Origin: Picocystis sp. L7
Lineage: Eukaryota; Chlorophyta; Picocystophyceae; Picocystales; Picocystaceae
Length of the DNA: 64,000 nucleotides
Assembly: GCA_020975725.1 (NCBI GenBank)
Contig: QXJR01000003.1
Location: 1,240,001-1,304,000 of the forward strand
Direction of reading: 5' to 3'
In this document: piece after piece, positions 10,607 through 20,338 of the stretch
How the letters are laid out: every line of letters begins with the position of its first letter
Position numbering within the stretch: the stretch's first letter is position 1
Program-made: the position numbers and the translations under genes
The notes under the pieces: generated by a model
What the model saw: only the letters and a program-made list of their open reading frames with translations
The model's database searches: none
Told to the model about the DNA's origin: nothing

Positions 10607-12452
10607 GACGACGCGACCGCGTGTTCTTTTTCTTTCTGATGTGGTCGGGTTGCCCCTGCGCCTCCCTTTCCTCCCTATCCTTTCCGATCCGAAACAGACC
10701 CGGTTCGAGGTTCCGATTCCAAGGGACGTCTTTCGGGTTCGAAAGGGAACGGATCGAGGAGGACTTCCGAGGGTCCAGCCGAGAAACCCCATCCATCTCC
10801 CCCTTTTCGAAACGGACCACATGGGATGGGGATTGGAACCCCACCAAGGTTCGAGGACGAAGGAAAGCCACGGGGCTGGGTTCAAGCAACATCCCATCCC
10901 ATCTCGAGGATGGAAGGAAAGGGAACGTGTCGGAGGGAACCGCAGGGGATCCACCCACACCAGATCGATCCCAAGTGGCGATGGGAAAGGGACCCGAACC
11001 AACCACCACCACGAAACGGACGGAGACAACGGCGTCGAAGAATGCCCCCCTTTTCGATCGCAGGGGAGGGAAGAAGCGCAGGAACCCAATCCCAAAAGGG
11101 GGGCATTTCGGAACCCAAGGACACGCCACGTCGGACCGTGGCTTCCGCCCCGGGGGGGAAACGCAACCTCAATCTTTCCGGGGCGCAGGAATCTGGACCC
11201 GGTTCCATCCCATGATGCAGCAGATTTCAGACGCGATTATCCCCTCGTTCCCATCCGTTCGCCAATGGGACCGGTCCAGACCTGCACCGGGAACAAGACC
11301 ACGGGGAAAGGCAGAACCGACCGGGTGACGATCGGATGGAAAGGGGGGAATCGGACCTTTTCGCCTTGGATCGACGAGGGCAACGAAGAAGGATCGCATC
11401 CCCCCGACCCCATTCCGTCGATCGATCGACCCATCCCCAAGAGGGACCCCAACCGTCCATTCCATGCACATGACAGCATCCACACCAACTGCATCCTAAC
11501 GAGCATTCCACATGCAAGGATCCTCGAACCCAATGGGGTAGGGAAGCAATGACACAATCGAACGAGGGACAACGGTGCGTGCAGCACAGGTTTCGAACAG
11601 GAAACAAACGAGCGGGGAAGAAGGGGTGCATGCGAGTCGTGCTCGACTTGCGCAGTGCATGACCGAATACACTACGATGCTGTGTCTCCATTGATTGTGA
11701 AGTAGCTCGACCATTCCATGTGCGGCACTTACATGGGGCAAGTCGCCCCAAAACCTACAGCAAGTGAGCAACGACGGTGCAGGAGCATCGCGAATGGCCT
11801 CGTCTCTCTGACACACGATGCCATCGCCTCCCAAGTATACCATTAGTCCTCGCTGAAAGCGGACAACATGCAGCCATCACTTACACTTCCTTGTAAAAAG
11901 TGCCACTGTTTTGAAGCACTGCTTTGTGATATAGTTTTGCGCAAGCTGAATCGACCAAGTGAAGCTCAGAAGGACTCCAGACCTTCTTGGTGCACACTCC
12001 GCATTCCTCGACCACAAAGCCTGCTACGCACGCATTTCTCTCTCTACGTCGGAATTCTCGGACACTCAACCTGGCGCGAACGTCATCGTGAATCGGTATG
12101 TCCCCAGTTGCTTTGCTCTGTGGAAGCCGTCTGCCCTTGCTTACAATGTATCACTCAAGGAACGGACAGTTTTGCGAAGCAAATGCACCTATGCCATTTC
12201 TCCAGCTTGACGTGGATGCATGCCCCGATGGCCTCCGTGTAAGTGATCGACGCCTCGCGCCAATTTCCATTACTGAAGGTATGATGATCGAAAACCACAG
12301 TTTTGAAAGCAGGCGGCACATGCAGTTCAAGTTGTTACAACGTGTATTTTTCTTGAAATGTTCAGCAAGCATGGTGGCGGCGAAGAAAATGCCTACAGTA
12401 GACTCTGTAATCAAGCTTGTCTTTGCGCACAGTAAAGAGTCAACGCCTCCGG
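10607..12452. other. Intergenic: starch synthase 5' region and aldolase 3' region
   Basis: The left ~900 bp are GC-rich, with a pyrimidine-to-purine strand flip and long spurious open frames. The right part is of ordinary composition with only short frames. No supported gene was found. Confidence 0.4.
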
Positions 12453-13924
12453 CTAGTATGTGTAGTTTTTGACATGCAGGCTTTCACCCCGAGTTTCATT
12501 CCCTTCAAACTGTCCCAAAGATGCCAGCCCATTGGCTTTGCACCTCTCAAAGAAGACATTCTGTGCCGCTCTAATGTTCTCAGGCTTGCCTTGCCAGATT
12601 TTTAAGGTAGATGCTTGTAGAGCCCTGCCATACGAGAAAGAAATTGTCCACGGCTTCTTCCCTTGCACCCTGTTCATTTCGTTCAAGTGCATAGTTGCCT
12701 CTTCCTCGCTCTGACCACCCGACAGAAAGTTGATCCCAGGAACAACCGGAGGCACTGTCTGTTGGAGTACGTTCACAGTGAGTGCAGCAACTATGCGCGG
12801 GTCCACTTGTGGAACTTCTGTGCCAGGGAGAACCATATTCGGCTTCAGCAATGTACCTTCCAAGAAAACATGATGGTCATTCAAAGCCTTGTAGCAGTGC
12901 GCAATGACGTTCTGCGTGATGGATGCACACTGCTCGATAGAATGAGAGCCATCACTAAGAATTTCTGGTTCTACGATCGGAACAAGTCCGTTGGCCTGGC
13001 AGATGGCAGCGTAGCGTGCGAGGCCGTGTGCGTTGTCTTCGATTGCTAATTGGGATGGCATCCCATTTCCTATTTTTAAGACAGCCCTCCACTTTGCAAA
13101 TCTGGCGCCCTGTTTGTAGTACGAAGCGCATCGCTCTGAAAGCCCATCGAGGCCCTGGGTGGTTGTCTCGGTGGTTCCTGGAAGGGTCACAACACCTTTG
13201 TCAACTTTGATACCAGGGATGATGCCCTTGTCCTGCAGAATCTTCACAAATGGGGTGCCATTTTTTGTGTCCTGATACAGCGTTTCCTCGAAAAGGATCT
13301 GCAACGGCACATGTATGTCAGAAGTGGATACTCAAGTTTCGCAACTGGCTGAAGCCTATAGAAACGTTTGCTTACCACACCGCTGATGAACTCCTCAATG
13401 TTAGAGGTAGTAAACAGGAGCTCCCGAAGAGACTGGCGGTTTTCAAGGGAGTTCTCAAGACCTATCCCTGCTAGCTTTACGGCCAGAACACGTGTCAGTA
13501 TCGCGTGTAGGGTATCCATCGGCCCCTTGCACTCAATATCGAATTCCATTGCCCACGTACTCTTTTCCCTATTGTGCCTGTGCTTTCGTCCGCTGCCAGG
13601 ATTCCTGTTCGGGGATCAGCAAAGCAGCTTGTTAGTGCCGTAGGACAACTATGGAGACGGCTCGATGGATGGGTGCATTCCTGAGGACCGAATCGCGAAG
13701 CGCGGTCGAATCGATGACAAGCAAGCAGGGAGTCACGAACTCGGATCGACAGTTCTTACGAGGGCGCGTTCGTTCGCCCACTCTTCCCCTTCCTTTTTCG
13801 CATTCGATGCTTTGAGCACGGAAGAGGAAGGTCACGTCTTGGTCTTCTCACCTTTTCCTGGGAATGCGAGTCGCTTGGCATGTTCCGCCAGCTCGGATTC
13901 GAATTTCCCTGCCGCCGTTGGCAT
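12453..13924 (-). CDS. FBA: Fructose-bisphosphate aldolase, class I, cytosolic type (4 exons)
   Basis: Cleaves fructose-1,6-bisphosphate to triose phosphates in glycolysis/gluconeogenesis. Four exons join into 353 residues: 13924-13852, 13604-13561, 13474-13376 and 13298-12453, with introns of 247, 86 and 77 bp, all GT-AG. Exon 1 gives [19 protein letters not shown], exon 2 the [11 protein letters not shown] motif, exon 3 the [13 protein letters not shown] segment and exon 4 the rest. The Schiff-base lysine lies in EGTLLKPNM, and the phosphate-binding [11 protein letters not shown] segment is intact. There is no transit peptide, and the tail (SLHVKNYTY) is of the cytosolic plant kind. Length matches the family (~358). 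The junctions fit consensus and family alignment at every step, so I am confident of the model; the first Met is the first in frame after a stop. Confidence 0.93.
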
Positions 13925-14925
13925 GTCGTTCCGTGTGCTTGGACGTCTCTTGGGATCGAGCAGGAGCAGCAAGATGCCGGTTCGAAGCAGCAGGATGGTG
14001 TGTGTTGTCTATCCTTCCGTCTCGATCGCCACGCTTGCGATTGCACGTGTGTGCTTGTCCTTTCACTGGTTGCTTCTGTGTCGCTTTGGAACGATCCCGT
14101 CTTGGTTTGGTGGTGGGACGTGCGGCCTTCGGGATCCATCGATCCATCCCTGCCCCACATCACCCCCCCGGATCTCCTCTTCGTCACCTGTCCGATCACG
14201 GGCCGAAAGGAGGGTCGGATTAGCTCTGGATCGGTGGGATGGTATCATGCGCACGCAGAGGAAAGGGGACTCCGATCCCCGTCCTTGGGGAGGTGAACCC
14301 TCCTCCCTTTCTTCTCCCCCGGTTCGGGTTTGGCGCCAATCCCGTTCGAAGTTCCCATCCGGGACGGACCCACCGCACCCCGGTCTGCCATTCCCTTTAG
14401 AAGGGCGGTGGATCTCCTTTCCCCCTTCCCGACCCTCGGATGGGAAGTCGGAAGGACGGACCGAACCCAAGGGACGTCCAGACCCGTCCCTCCCGTTCCT
14501 CCTGGGACCCGGTCTTCGAACCTCCTCCACGGTACACGGATCATTTTTCCATCCCGCGTGGGGAACGCGACCGGGCGTACCTGCCGTCTCCGTCGACGAT
14601 CGAAGCGTCCCATCGGATCGGTTCCCACTGGCTTGGTGGGAGTCAACAGACGCGCCCACTGCAGGCGAAGCAAGAGCGCGGTTGGATCGTTCCCTTCTTC
14701 CCTCCACCACCCGCACACGGCTCGGGACTGGATCGAAGCGATCAAGGCACGGTCCATCGGGACCTCTGCGGTTCCGTTGCCGGTTTTCGTCGGACGCCAC
14801 CCCCACCCCCACCACCACCACGGGCGAACGGGAAACACCGTCCCTTTCGAATACCCAAGGGAATCGAAACCAGCAGACGTGCGCAGAATACACAGCCGGA
14901 TCGAAGAAGGATCCACGCGTTCGAA
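13925..14925. promoter_or_regulatory. GC-rich divergent spacer (aldolase / coiled-coil gene)
   Basis: This head-to-head region is GC-rich with long stop-free frames on both strands. On the + strand, 14120-14720 is pyrimidine-rich and 14880 onward is purine-rich, i.e. the composition flips just before the + gene. No domain-bearing product was found. Confidence 0.45.
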
Positions 14926-15825
14926 ATGAAACATCCAGAAGGGGCCGACGAATCCTACGTCCCCAAGTGGTCGCTCTCGCCCAACAAAGAGAACGTGGCC
15001 CGAAGGACAGAGAGAAGGTCGGGGAAAAGGCGGGAAGGAAGAGCGCAACCAAGAGAACAACCCAGGACGGGCGAGACGCACCGAAGGGAAAGAAACGAAG
15101 CGGGAACGAACCAAGCCGAAGGTAAAGAAAGCCTCGCCGGCGAATTGCGGTGCCTCGAAGAGTCGCGGAAAAGACTCAACGCACTCAATCAAACCACCGC
15201 GACACTCAAAGAGCAGATGGAAATGAGGACTAGCGTGGATCCCGCCGCAACAAGAAGCCTCGAGTTCAGGAGGAGTTCCCATCTCTACCAGTCATGCACG
15301 CAGCTGGACGTTGCCAAGCTCAATTCCGTAGAAGAATGCCAGAAGTACCTTCGGCTCTACAAAAATAAACTCCGGAAAGAGAGAGAAGAAAAGCACAGGC
15401 TCGCTTTACAAGCACAGGAAATCTGCTTGTTCTTACGACCGTTACTGGAACACTTCGGGCACGAGTCGCCGGATAAGGTGCCATTTGCTGACGTGCAGAA
15501 TTTGATTGCCAATCTGGAGAAGGAGAACGTACCGCATGCGACCAAGGTCAGACCACCAGCACCAGTGAACGAGGGGGCGAAGACGGCTTCCGCCAAACCG
15601 CCGGCAAAGCCGGTCATGGTCCCTGAGTCGGATCCCTTGCCGGGTGAGAAGACGGATGTACAGGAGAGCAGCATCGAGACCAGTCCACGTGGGACGGTGA
15701 AAGAGCTTGCATCTGCACTAGAAGCGGCGATCGAGGAGCTCCAGCGTGGCACCGACTACCTCCATCATCGTGGGAAGCCTCGGTTACCTTCTTCGGAGGC
15801 GTGCGTTCCTACTCCCGCACCCTGA
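14926..15825 (+). CDS. Unrecognised charged, partly coiled-coil protein
   Basis: An open frame of 299 residues from the ATG at 14926 (MKHPEGADESYVPKW); it is open further upstream only through GC-rich leader. The first ~100 residues are very basic and low-complexity. Residues ~90-190 are heptad-like and Lys/Glu/Arg-rich (CQKYLRLYKNKLRKEREEK) and probably helical. A Pro-rich linker and a second short helix (VKELASALEAAIEEL) follow. The codon composition of the middle is gene-like. I do not recognise the family; a cytoskeletal or scaffold role would be a guess. The last ~25 codons look less coding-like, so a 3' splice may have been missed. Confidence 0.55.
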   Translation: MKHPEGADESYVPKWSLSPNKENVARRTERRSGKRREGRAQPREQPRTGETHRRERNEAGTNQAEGKESLAGELRCLEESRKRLNALNQTTATLKEQMEMRTSVDPAATRSLEFRRSSHLYQSCTQLDVAKLNSVEECQKYLRLYKNKLRKEREEKHRLALQAQEICLFLRPLLEHFGHESPDKVPFADVQNLIANLEKENVPHATKVRPPAPVNEGAKTASAKPPAKPVMVPESDPLPGEKTDVQESSIETSPRGTVKELASALEAAIEELQRGTDYLHHRGKPRLPSSEACVPTPAP

Positions 15826-16054
15826 CAGGTCACGTGTCCTGCATAATTTATTCCCTGCGATGTTCCCCACCTCGTTGCTCCTGTTCGATGGAAAGACTTC
15901 CCTCCCCGTCTCTGCACCAGTTCGGGCGTGGCTGTTCGTGATCGGTTGGGGTGATTGTGGGGAGGGGACGAGTCGAAAGATCTCTACGACCTGTCCGACT
16001 TCGACCGAAGCGATTCGCTTCGTCCGAGAAGGACCAAGGACGCGAAAGGAAAGC

Positions 16055-16423
16055 ATGACCACCGCGTGCCACCGAAGATGCGTCGTGGGATGGAGGGGAG
16101 TCGCTGCACGAAGGAACGGAGAGCACGGAACGAGAAGGTCGTCCGTACGACCTGTAGGGACGGAAGCGAAAACGGACAAGGAAGGGGAACCGGTGAAGAA
16201 ACTCACGCTTGGAAGCTTCATGGAACTCTTCGGCTTCGGGTTGGGACTGCCGATGCCCAGCGATGTCAGAGTGGACAAGAAAAACGTCAAGGTGTACCTC
16301 GACTTCGAAGCAAACAACTTTGACGTGCAACCGAAGTATCGGGACGAGGGTTGGGTGGACGAGACGGAATCGTCCTCGGATGGATTCTGGAGCCGCTTGT
16401 TTGGAAACAACAGCAAAGAGTAG
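16055..16423 (+). CDS. Small unrecognised, probably organelle-targeted protein
   Basis: 122 residues from the ATG at 16055. Residues 1-50 are Arg/Ser/Thr-rich without acidic residues at the start, like a transit peptide. Residues ~50-122 look like a conserved small domain with a hydrophobic LGSFMELFGFGLGLP stretch, a beta-like VKVYLDFEANNF segment and an acidic WVDE tail. The frame is open upstream into GC-rich leader, so the start is the best guess. A GT-AG intron (16433-16530) lies in the 3' UTR ten bases past the stop. The gene is convergent with the one ending at 16573. I cannot assign a function. Confidence 0.55.
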   Translation: MTTACHRRCVVGWRGVAARRNGEHGTRRSSVRPVGTEAKTDKEGEPVKKLTLGSFMELFGFGLGLPMPSDVRVDKKNVKVYLDFEANNFDVQPKYRDEGWVDETESSSDGFWSRLFGNNSKE

Positions 16424-16432
16424 GAGCGCAGC

Positions 16433-16530
16433 GTAAGTGCTTGCCTCCCTCCAAGATCGCCCCCTTTTCATGAAGTTCGTTCGTTTCCTTTCCCTAATCA
16501 ACCCCATCGTTCTATTACTTTTTCCTGCAG
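16433..16530 (+). other. Probable 3'-UTR intron
   Basis: A GTAAGT donor at 16433 and a pyrimidine-rich tract ending in TTTCCTGCAG at 16530 give a 98-bp intron within the 3' UTR of the small gene ending at 16423. Confidence 0.5.
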
Positions 16531-16572
16531 ACGACCTGGGTGCTAAGAAGAGGCGCCGGGGCCGCCAGTGCT

Positions 16573-17643
16573 CTAACCTTTGGCTATCATGGTAAAGCCA
16601 AGGAAAGCGGCAGCTAGCATACTGGTCGCAGCGCTGACCACCCAGGTTCGGCTCTTTTCAGGCTCCTCTTCGGGAATGGCCACCACGTGTTCCGTTCCTG
16701 TGCAAGCATCATGTGCGCATGTTCCAGCTGACTCACCGACTTGCTTGTGTGAGTTTTCCAGTTCTCTCTTGTCCAAATCCTTGAAAGCGGTCGGTTCGAT
16801 GCCACACGGCTGCTCGCTCCCGTGGCCTCCAAAGGGAACACCAGAAAGATCCACCTCTGTCCTTCTCTTCTTCCCGTTGTAACCTTTTCTGAACCAGCGA
16901 TCCACGAGTTCAGAATGAAAAAATGATCTGAGCATGCTCGCAAAAGGGAACGGAGAGGGGGGGCTTGCAGGAGCGGCCCCTTCATCGTCAAGGCACTGCC
17001 CAGCAAAACCTCTGTCAAAGGAGAGCTGCACGGTGCCATCCTGCATGATCACTTGCTCGTCATCTTTGCAGACCGTAAACACAGCGCAGTCCTCTTCCTT
17101 GATGTTGGTTCGGGATCTAGGTACTAGAATAAATATTGGGGATCGCCTTCGGCGATGCCGGAGAGGGCAGACCGTGTCCACCGGACGCTCGGGTTTCGTC
17201 CAAAGCTTTTCCAGTTCTGGCATCGCTTGCCTCGGCAGCCTGTTGAGCATTTGGAGCTGCCTCCTTCTTGCAGCGAAGTACTGGACGGGACTAACGTAAC
17301 CTCCGGGCCACTTCGTTCTCTCGCACGTGTGGAGCAGGTTGGCCTCTTCACTCGCCATATCGCTCGCCTGGTCGAACAGCGTACCCCCGCAGCACTCCAG
17401 GCAATGCAGGCATCCGACGTGCACGGGCATGGTTCCGAAGATGCTTCTTTCCTGTCCATTGGACGCTTTCCCTTCGTTCCATCCTCCTTCTCCCATGCTT
17501 TCTCCTTTCCCGTCCATGCGCCGTTCGTTTCCACCGTCTCCTCGGTTCCTTCCCCCGGGCGTTGGCGGTGGACTCCAGGTCATGCTCCCACCGCTTCCTG
17601 CATGCCTCATCCCGCCTCCTGCGATGGGAGACTCGTCCGCCAT
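16573..17643 (-). CDS. Unrecognised protein with C-terminal membrane anchor
   Basis: 356 residues from the ATG at 17643 (MADESPIAGG). The N-terminal ~75 residues are Gly/Met/Asn-rich and disordered-looking. A Cys-rich patch (GCLHCLECC) follows, then a basic segment around residues 125-165. The last ~24 residues form a single hydrophobic helix (VVSAATSMLAAAFLGFTMI) with almost nothing after it, typical of tail-anchored proteins that face the cytosol from the ER, mitochondria or plastid envelope. No enzyme motif was seen. The frame is open upstream through GC-rich leader, so the start is uncertain. It ends 149 bp from the convergent + gene. Confidence 0.55.
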   Translation of the reverse strand: MADESPIAGGGMRHAGSGGSMTWSPPPTPGGRNRGDGGNERRMDGKGESMGEGGWNEGKASNGQERSIFGTMPVHVGCLHCLECCGGTLFDQASDMASEEANLLHTCERTKWPGGYVSPVQYFAARRRQLQMLNRLPRQAMPELEKLWTKPERPVDTVCPLRHRRRRSPIFILVPRSRTNIKEEDCAVFTVCKDDEQVIMQDGTVQLSFDRGFAGQCLDDEGAAPASPPSPFPFASMLRSFFHSELVDRWFRKGYNGKKRRTEVDLSGVPFGGHGSEQPCGIEPTAFKDLDKRELENSHKQVGESAGTCAHDACTGTEHVVAIPEEEPEKSRTWVVSAATSMLAAAFLGFTMIAKG

Positions 17644-18448
17644 GTCCACGCCGGTTCGACGCGCGTCCGTCCGCTTCCTCCCCTCTTCTGTTCGGGTTCG
17701 GAAGGACCGATGGTATCCTTGCGGTTTCCCTTCCTTCTCTGACCCACCCCTCTCTCCCCCCTCCCCGAACGGTTTCCCTTCGTTCGACGTCGACCGTCGA
17801 GGACGGGGTGAGGCTTCCCAGGGCGACCCCCCCTCCCTCGTCGGCACCTCCCAGGGTCCCACCCGCGGAACCCCCGAAGCCGAAGGAAGGGGGAAATCGG
17901 GGAACACGATCCTCGGTACAAGACGAAAAGAAACTGTACCCACCGGACGTCCGCGTAAGAAATGCCACGCGAATCGAACCGTGCACGTCGAGGATACCTC
18001 TGCGGTCCGAATCGAGGGCGAGTTCGGAATGCGGAGAAGATCCCGGGTGAAAGGAGCAGAGGAGAGCAACCGACGTCGAGGAAGGGCGCGAGCGGGCTTC
18101 CCCAAGAGAAGCCAACCAACCGAGTTCGTGCTGCCCCCAGGTTTGCCCTCCTCCGAGGGAAGCTTACAACAACCTTGACAACGAGTGGGAGCAGGGAGCG
18201 TCCATGCGTCCCGACGCGACCGGTGTCCATGCAGTCGCCAAACGAAACCCTGAGCATGCCACGATACACATCGATGGCACGAAGATCGCGACCAAGGACC
18301 GCGGACGCCCAAACTTCGCACCCACAGCTAGCCGAACCGTTCAGCGAGGCGTGCAATTGCACCGGTGATACACGGAAATGCGGGTCTGAAAGGCTGGGAC
18401 ACATCGAAAACCGACACAGAGCCTTCCCTCTGAGAAAAAGCACAAGTT
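17644..18448. other. GC-rich 5' region of the tail-anchored gene
   Basis: GC-rich and stop-poor, with long overlapping frames on both strands lacking domains. It presumably contains the promoter and leader of the gene starting at 17643 and the 3' UTR of the next gene. Confidence 0.4.
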
Positions 18449-20026
18449 TCATGCAAAGAACCTCTCCAGTTCCTTTTTATTCACCTTTCCCATTGCATTG
18501 CGAGGTATTTCCGACACAAAACGCCAATGCCTTGGGATTTTGTAGGGAGCAAGTTTAGGATTGCACCACTGGCGGAAATTCTGCGATCTTGTCTGGGTGT
18601 CCCCCCCGTCATCGGATAGAACAACAAGAGCAGCAATGGTTTGTCCATACGCTTCGTCGGGCAGTCCAAGTACAGCCACTTCCACAATATCAGGATGTTC
18701 TAAGAGCTTGCCCTCGATTTCAATGGCTGAAATCTTATATCCACCCTGCTTGATAATGTCTGCGCTCCTCCTTCCTACAATCGTCCAGTACCCCTTCTCA
18801 TCCACGGAAACCTCATCGCCCGTTTTGAACCACCCATCCGATGTGAAGGCATTCGCGGTCTCCTTGTCTCTCCCGAAATACTCCCGAAACGTGGATGGAC
18901 TTTTCACGAGCAGCTCGCCGGTCTCTCCTTTGGCTTCATGCAAACGTCGACCATCTTCTGTCACCACGGAAACCTCCACCCCAGGGAGTGGAAATCCGAC
19001 GGTGCCTTGCCGCCTCTCCCCTCGTAGTGGGTTGGATAGCACCATTCCAACTTCCGTCATGCCGTAACGTTCCAACAAAGCCTGTCCAGAAATCTCCCGC
19101 CACCGTTTCATCACCGGAAGAGGACAAGATGCTGACCCACTGACCACCAAACGTAGCTTCTCAACGGCAGCAGAAGCGGCTATCTTTCGCTCGGGTGTGA
19201 AACCGTCGTACGTGGAGATAAGATGGTGGTACATTGTCGGAACCCCCATAAAAACCGATATCTGCGGCGCCTCTGAATCCATCAAACGCTCCCACACGTG
19301 CAAAGCATTGAACTTTGGGAAGAACTCAACGCAAGCCCCAACCGAGAGAGGGCAGTACAGGGCATTTACAATGCCATGAATGTGGTGCAAAGGCAACGTA
19401 TTGAGAATGCGATCGGTCTTTGCCCACTCCCAAGACGTCACCAATGATTCAACCATTGCCGAAATACTATGATGGGTATGAACTGCCCCTTTTGGTCTTC
19501 CAGTTGTCCCGCTTGTGTAAATGACTAGTGAATCTCTTTCGTCCGGTGTTTGCAAGGACAGCTGCGTTTGGATCTCGCTCCAGGGCAATTGTTGATTGCG
19601 ACGGCTGTGTTTTTTATGTTCTGTTTGTGGAGGCAGGTCCTCCAGGCAAAGGATCCTGGCAGCGAGTTTTTTCTCTAACGCCTTGGCCTGACCCAGGTAT
19701 TCCGTCCCTACGATGGTTTGGGTGACCTTGCTGTCAGTGTGTACGTACTCCAGCTCCTCCAAAGGGTGAGTCAAGGCAAGGGGCACGACGCAAGCTCCTT
19801 TCATCCAAGCAGCGAATGTAGCCACGACGTACTCCGGTCCAGGTGGCAGCAGGATGGCGATCCGTGCAGGGTTCCCACGTTCTCCAGGCAGGATTTCTTC
19901 GGCAACCTCGGTCGCCCTTCGCAACAGTTGTCCGTAGGTAGCTTCGTATCCTGGTTTCCCGTGGGACCATCCCCAGCTGACTGCCTTTCGGAACTCACTC
20001 AACTGCCCCAGTCTCGCCATGTCCAT
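18449..20026 (-). CDS. AAE13: Malonyl-CoA synthetase-like acyl-activating enzyme
   Basis: A 525-residue AMP-forming acid:CoA ligase of the ACSF3/AAE13 type, which activates malonate to malonyl-CoA (detoxifying malonate and feeding organellar fatty-acid synthesis). Visible motifs are the phosphate loop YTSGTTGRPKGAVHTH, LPLHHIHG, the YGMTE adenine motif, TGDEVSVDEKGYW, the hinge-region GRRSADIIKQGGYKISAIEIE-type segment, and the C-terminal catalytic Lys in NAMGKVNKKEL. The start is MDMARLGQL at 20026; the frame runs 18 codons further into the shared promoter. No clear targeting peptide was seen, so cytosolic or dual localisation is possible. It is divergent from GatA with ~310 bp between start codons. 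Family is certain; substrate is by similarity. Confidence 0.88.
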   Translation of the reverse strand: MDMARLGQLSEFRKAVSWGWSHGKPGYEATYGQLLRRATEVAEEILPGERGNPARIAILLPPGPEYVVATFAAWMKGACVVPLALTHPLEELEYVHTDSKVTQTIVGTEYLGQAKALEKKLAARILCLEDLPPQTEHKKHSRRNQQLPWSEIQTQLSLQTPDERDSLVIYTSGTTGRPKGAVHTHHSISAMVESLVTSWEWAKTDRILNTLPLHHIHGIVNALYCPLSVGACVEFFPKFNALHVWERLMDSEAPQISVFMGVPTMYHHLISTYDGFTPERKIAASAAVEKLRLVVSGSASCPLPVMKRWREISGQALLERYGMTEVGMVLSNPLRGERRQGTVGFPLPGVEVSVVTEDGRRLHEAKGETGELLVKSPSTFREYFGRDKETANAFTSDGWFKTGDEVSVDEKGYWTIVGRRSADIIKQGGYKISAIEIEGKLLEHPDIVEVAVLGLPDEAYGQTIAALVVLSDDGGDTQTRSQNFRQWCNPKLAPYKIPRHWRFVSEIPRNAMGKVNKKELERFFA

Positions 20027-20338
20027 CCCACACGCGTAGTTCCGTGTTCCGTTTCTCCCCTCGGTGGTCGACGATCCCACGTCGACGACCTTTCCACCCG
20101 GTCATCCACCCACACGTCCATTGGACACGGTCCCCTTTCGAACGATGGTTGGAAAGGGAAACGATCCGGTGCGTCTCCACCATCGAAAGGGAACCGTGTT
20201 GGATCGATTGGAGGAGGGGACCCTTTCGGGAATGGCGCTCGCATCGAAGCTCCCACCATCCCTGGGGGTTGTTTTTTTTGGAACGAGTTAAGTCGATGGA
20301 AGGACAGCCAGAACCGAGGTGGGAACGGAGGCGGCGCC
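20027..20338. promoter_or_regulatory. Short bidirectional promoter region
   Basis: 312 bp separate the start codons of the malonyl-CoA synthetase (-) and GatA (+). The stretch is GC-rich and both genes must share it for core promoters and leaders. No TATA box was recognised. Confidence 0.55.

Noticed and set aside
10607-11095. N-terminal extension of starch synthase
   Set aside because: The ATG at 10606 gives a typical transit peptide; upstream residues are GC-rich noise.
13244-13549. A separate small minus-strand gene beside aldolase
   Set aside because: Its conserved part is exon 3 of aldolase; the rest is intron.
13665-15125. Long + strand frame across the aldolase 5' exons
   Set aside because: It crosses the aldolase exons on the opposite strand and the GC-rich spacer and has no domain content.
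17327-18178. Long + and - frames upstream of the tail-anchored gene
   Set aside because: These are stop-poor GC-rich leader DNA without recognisable features.
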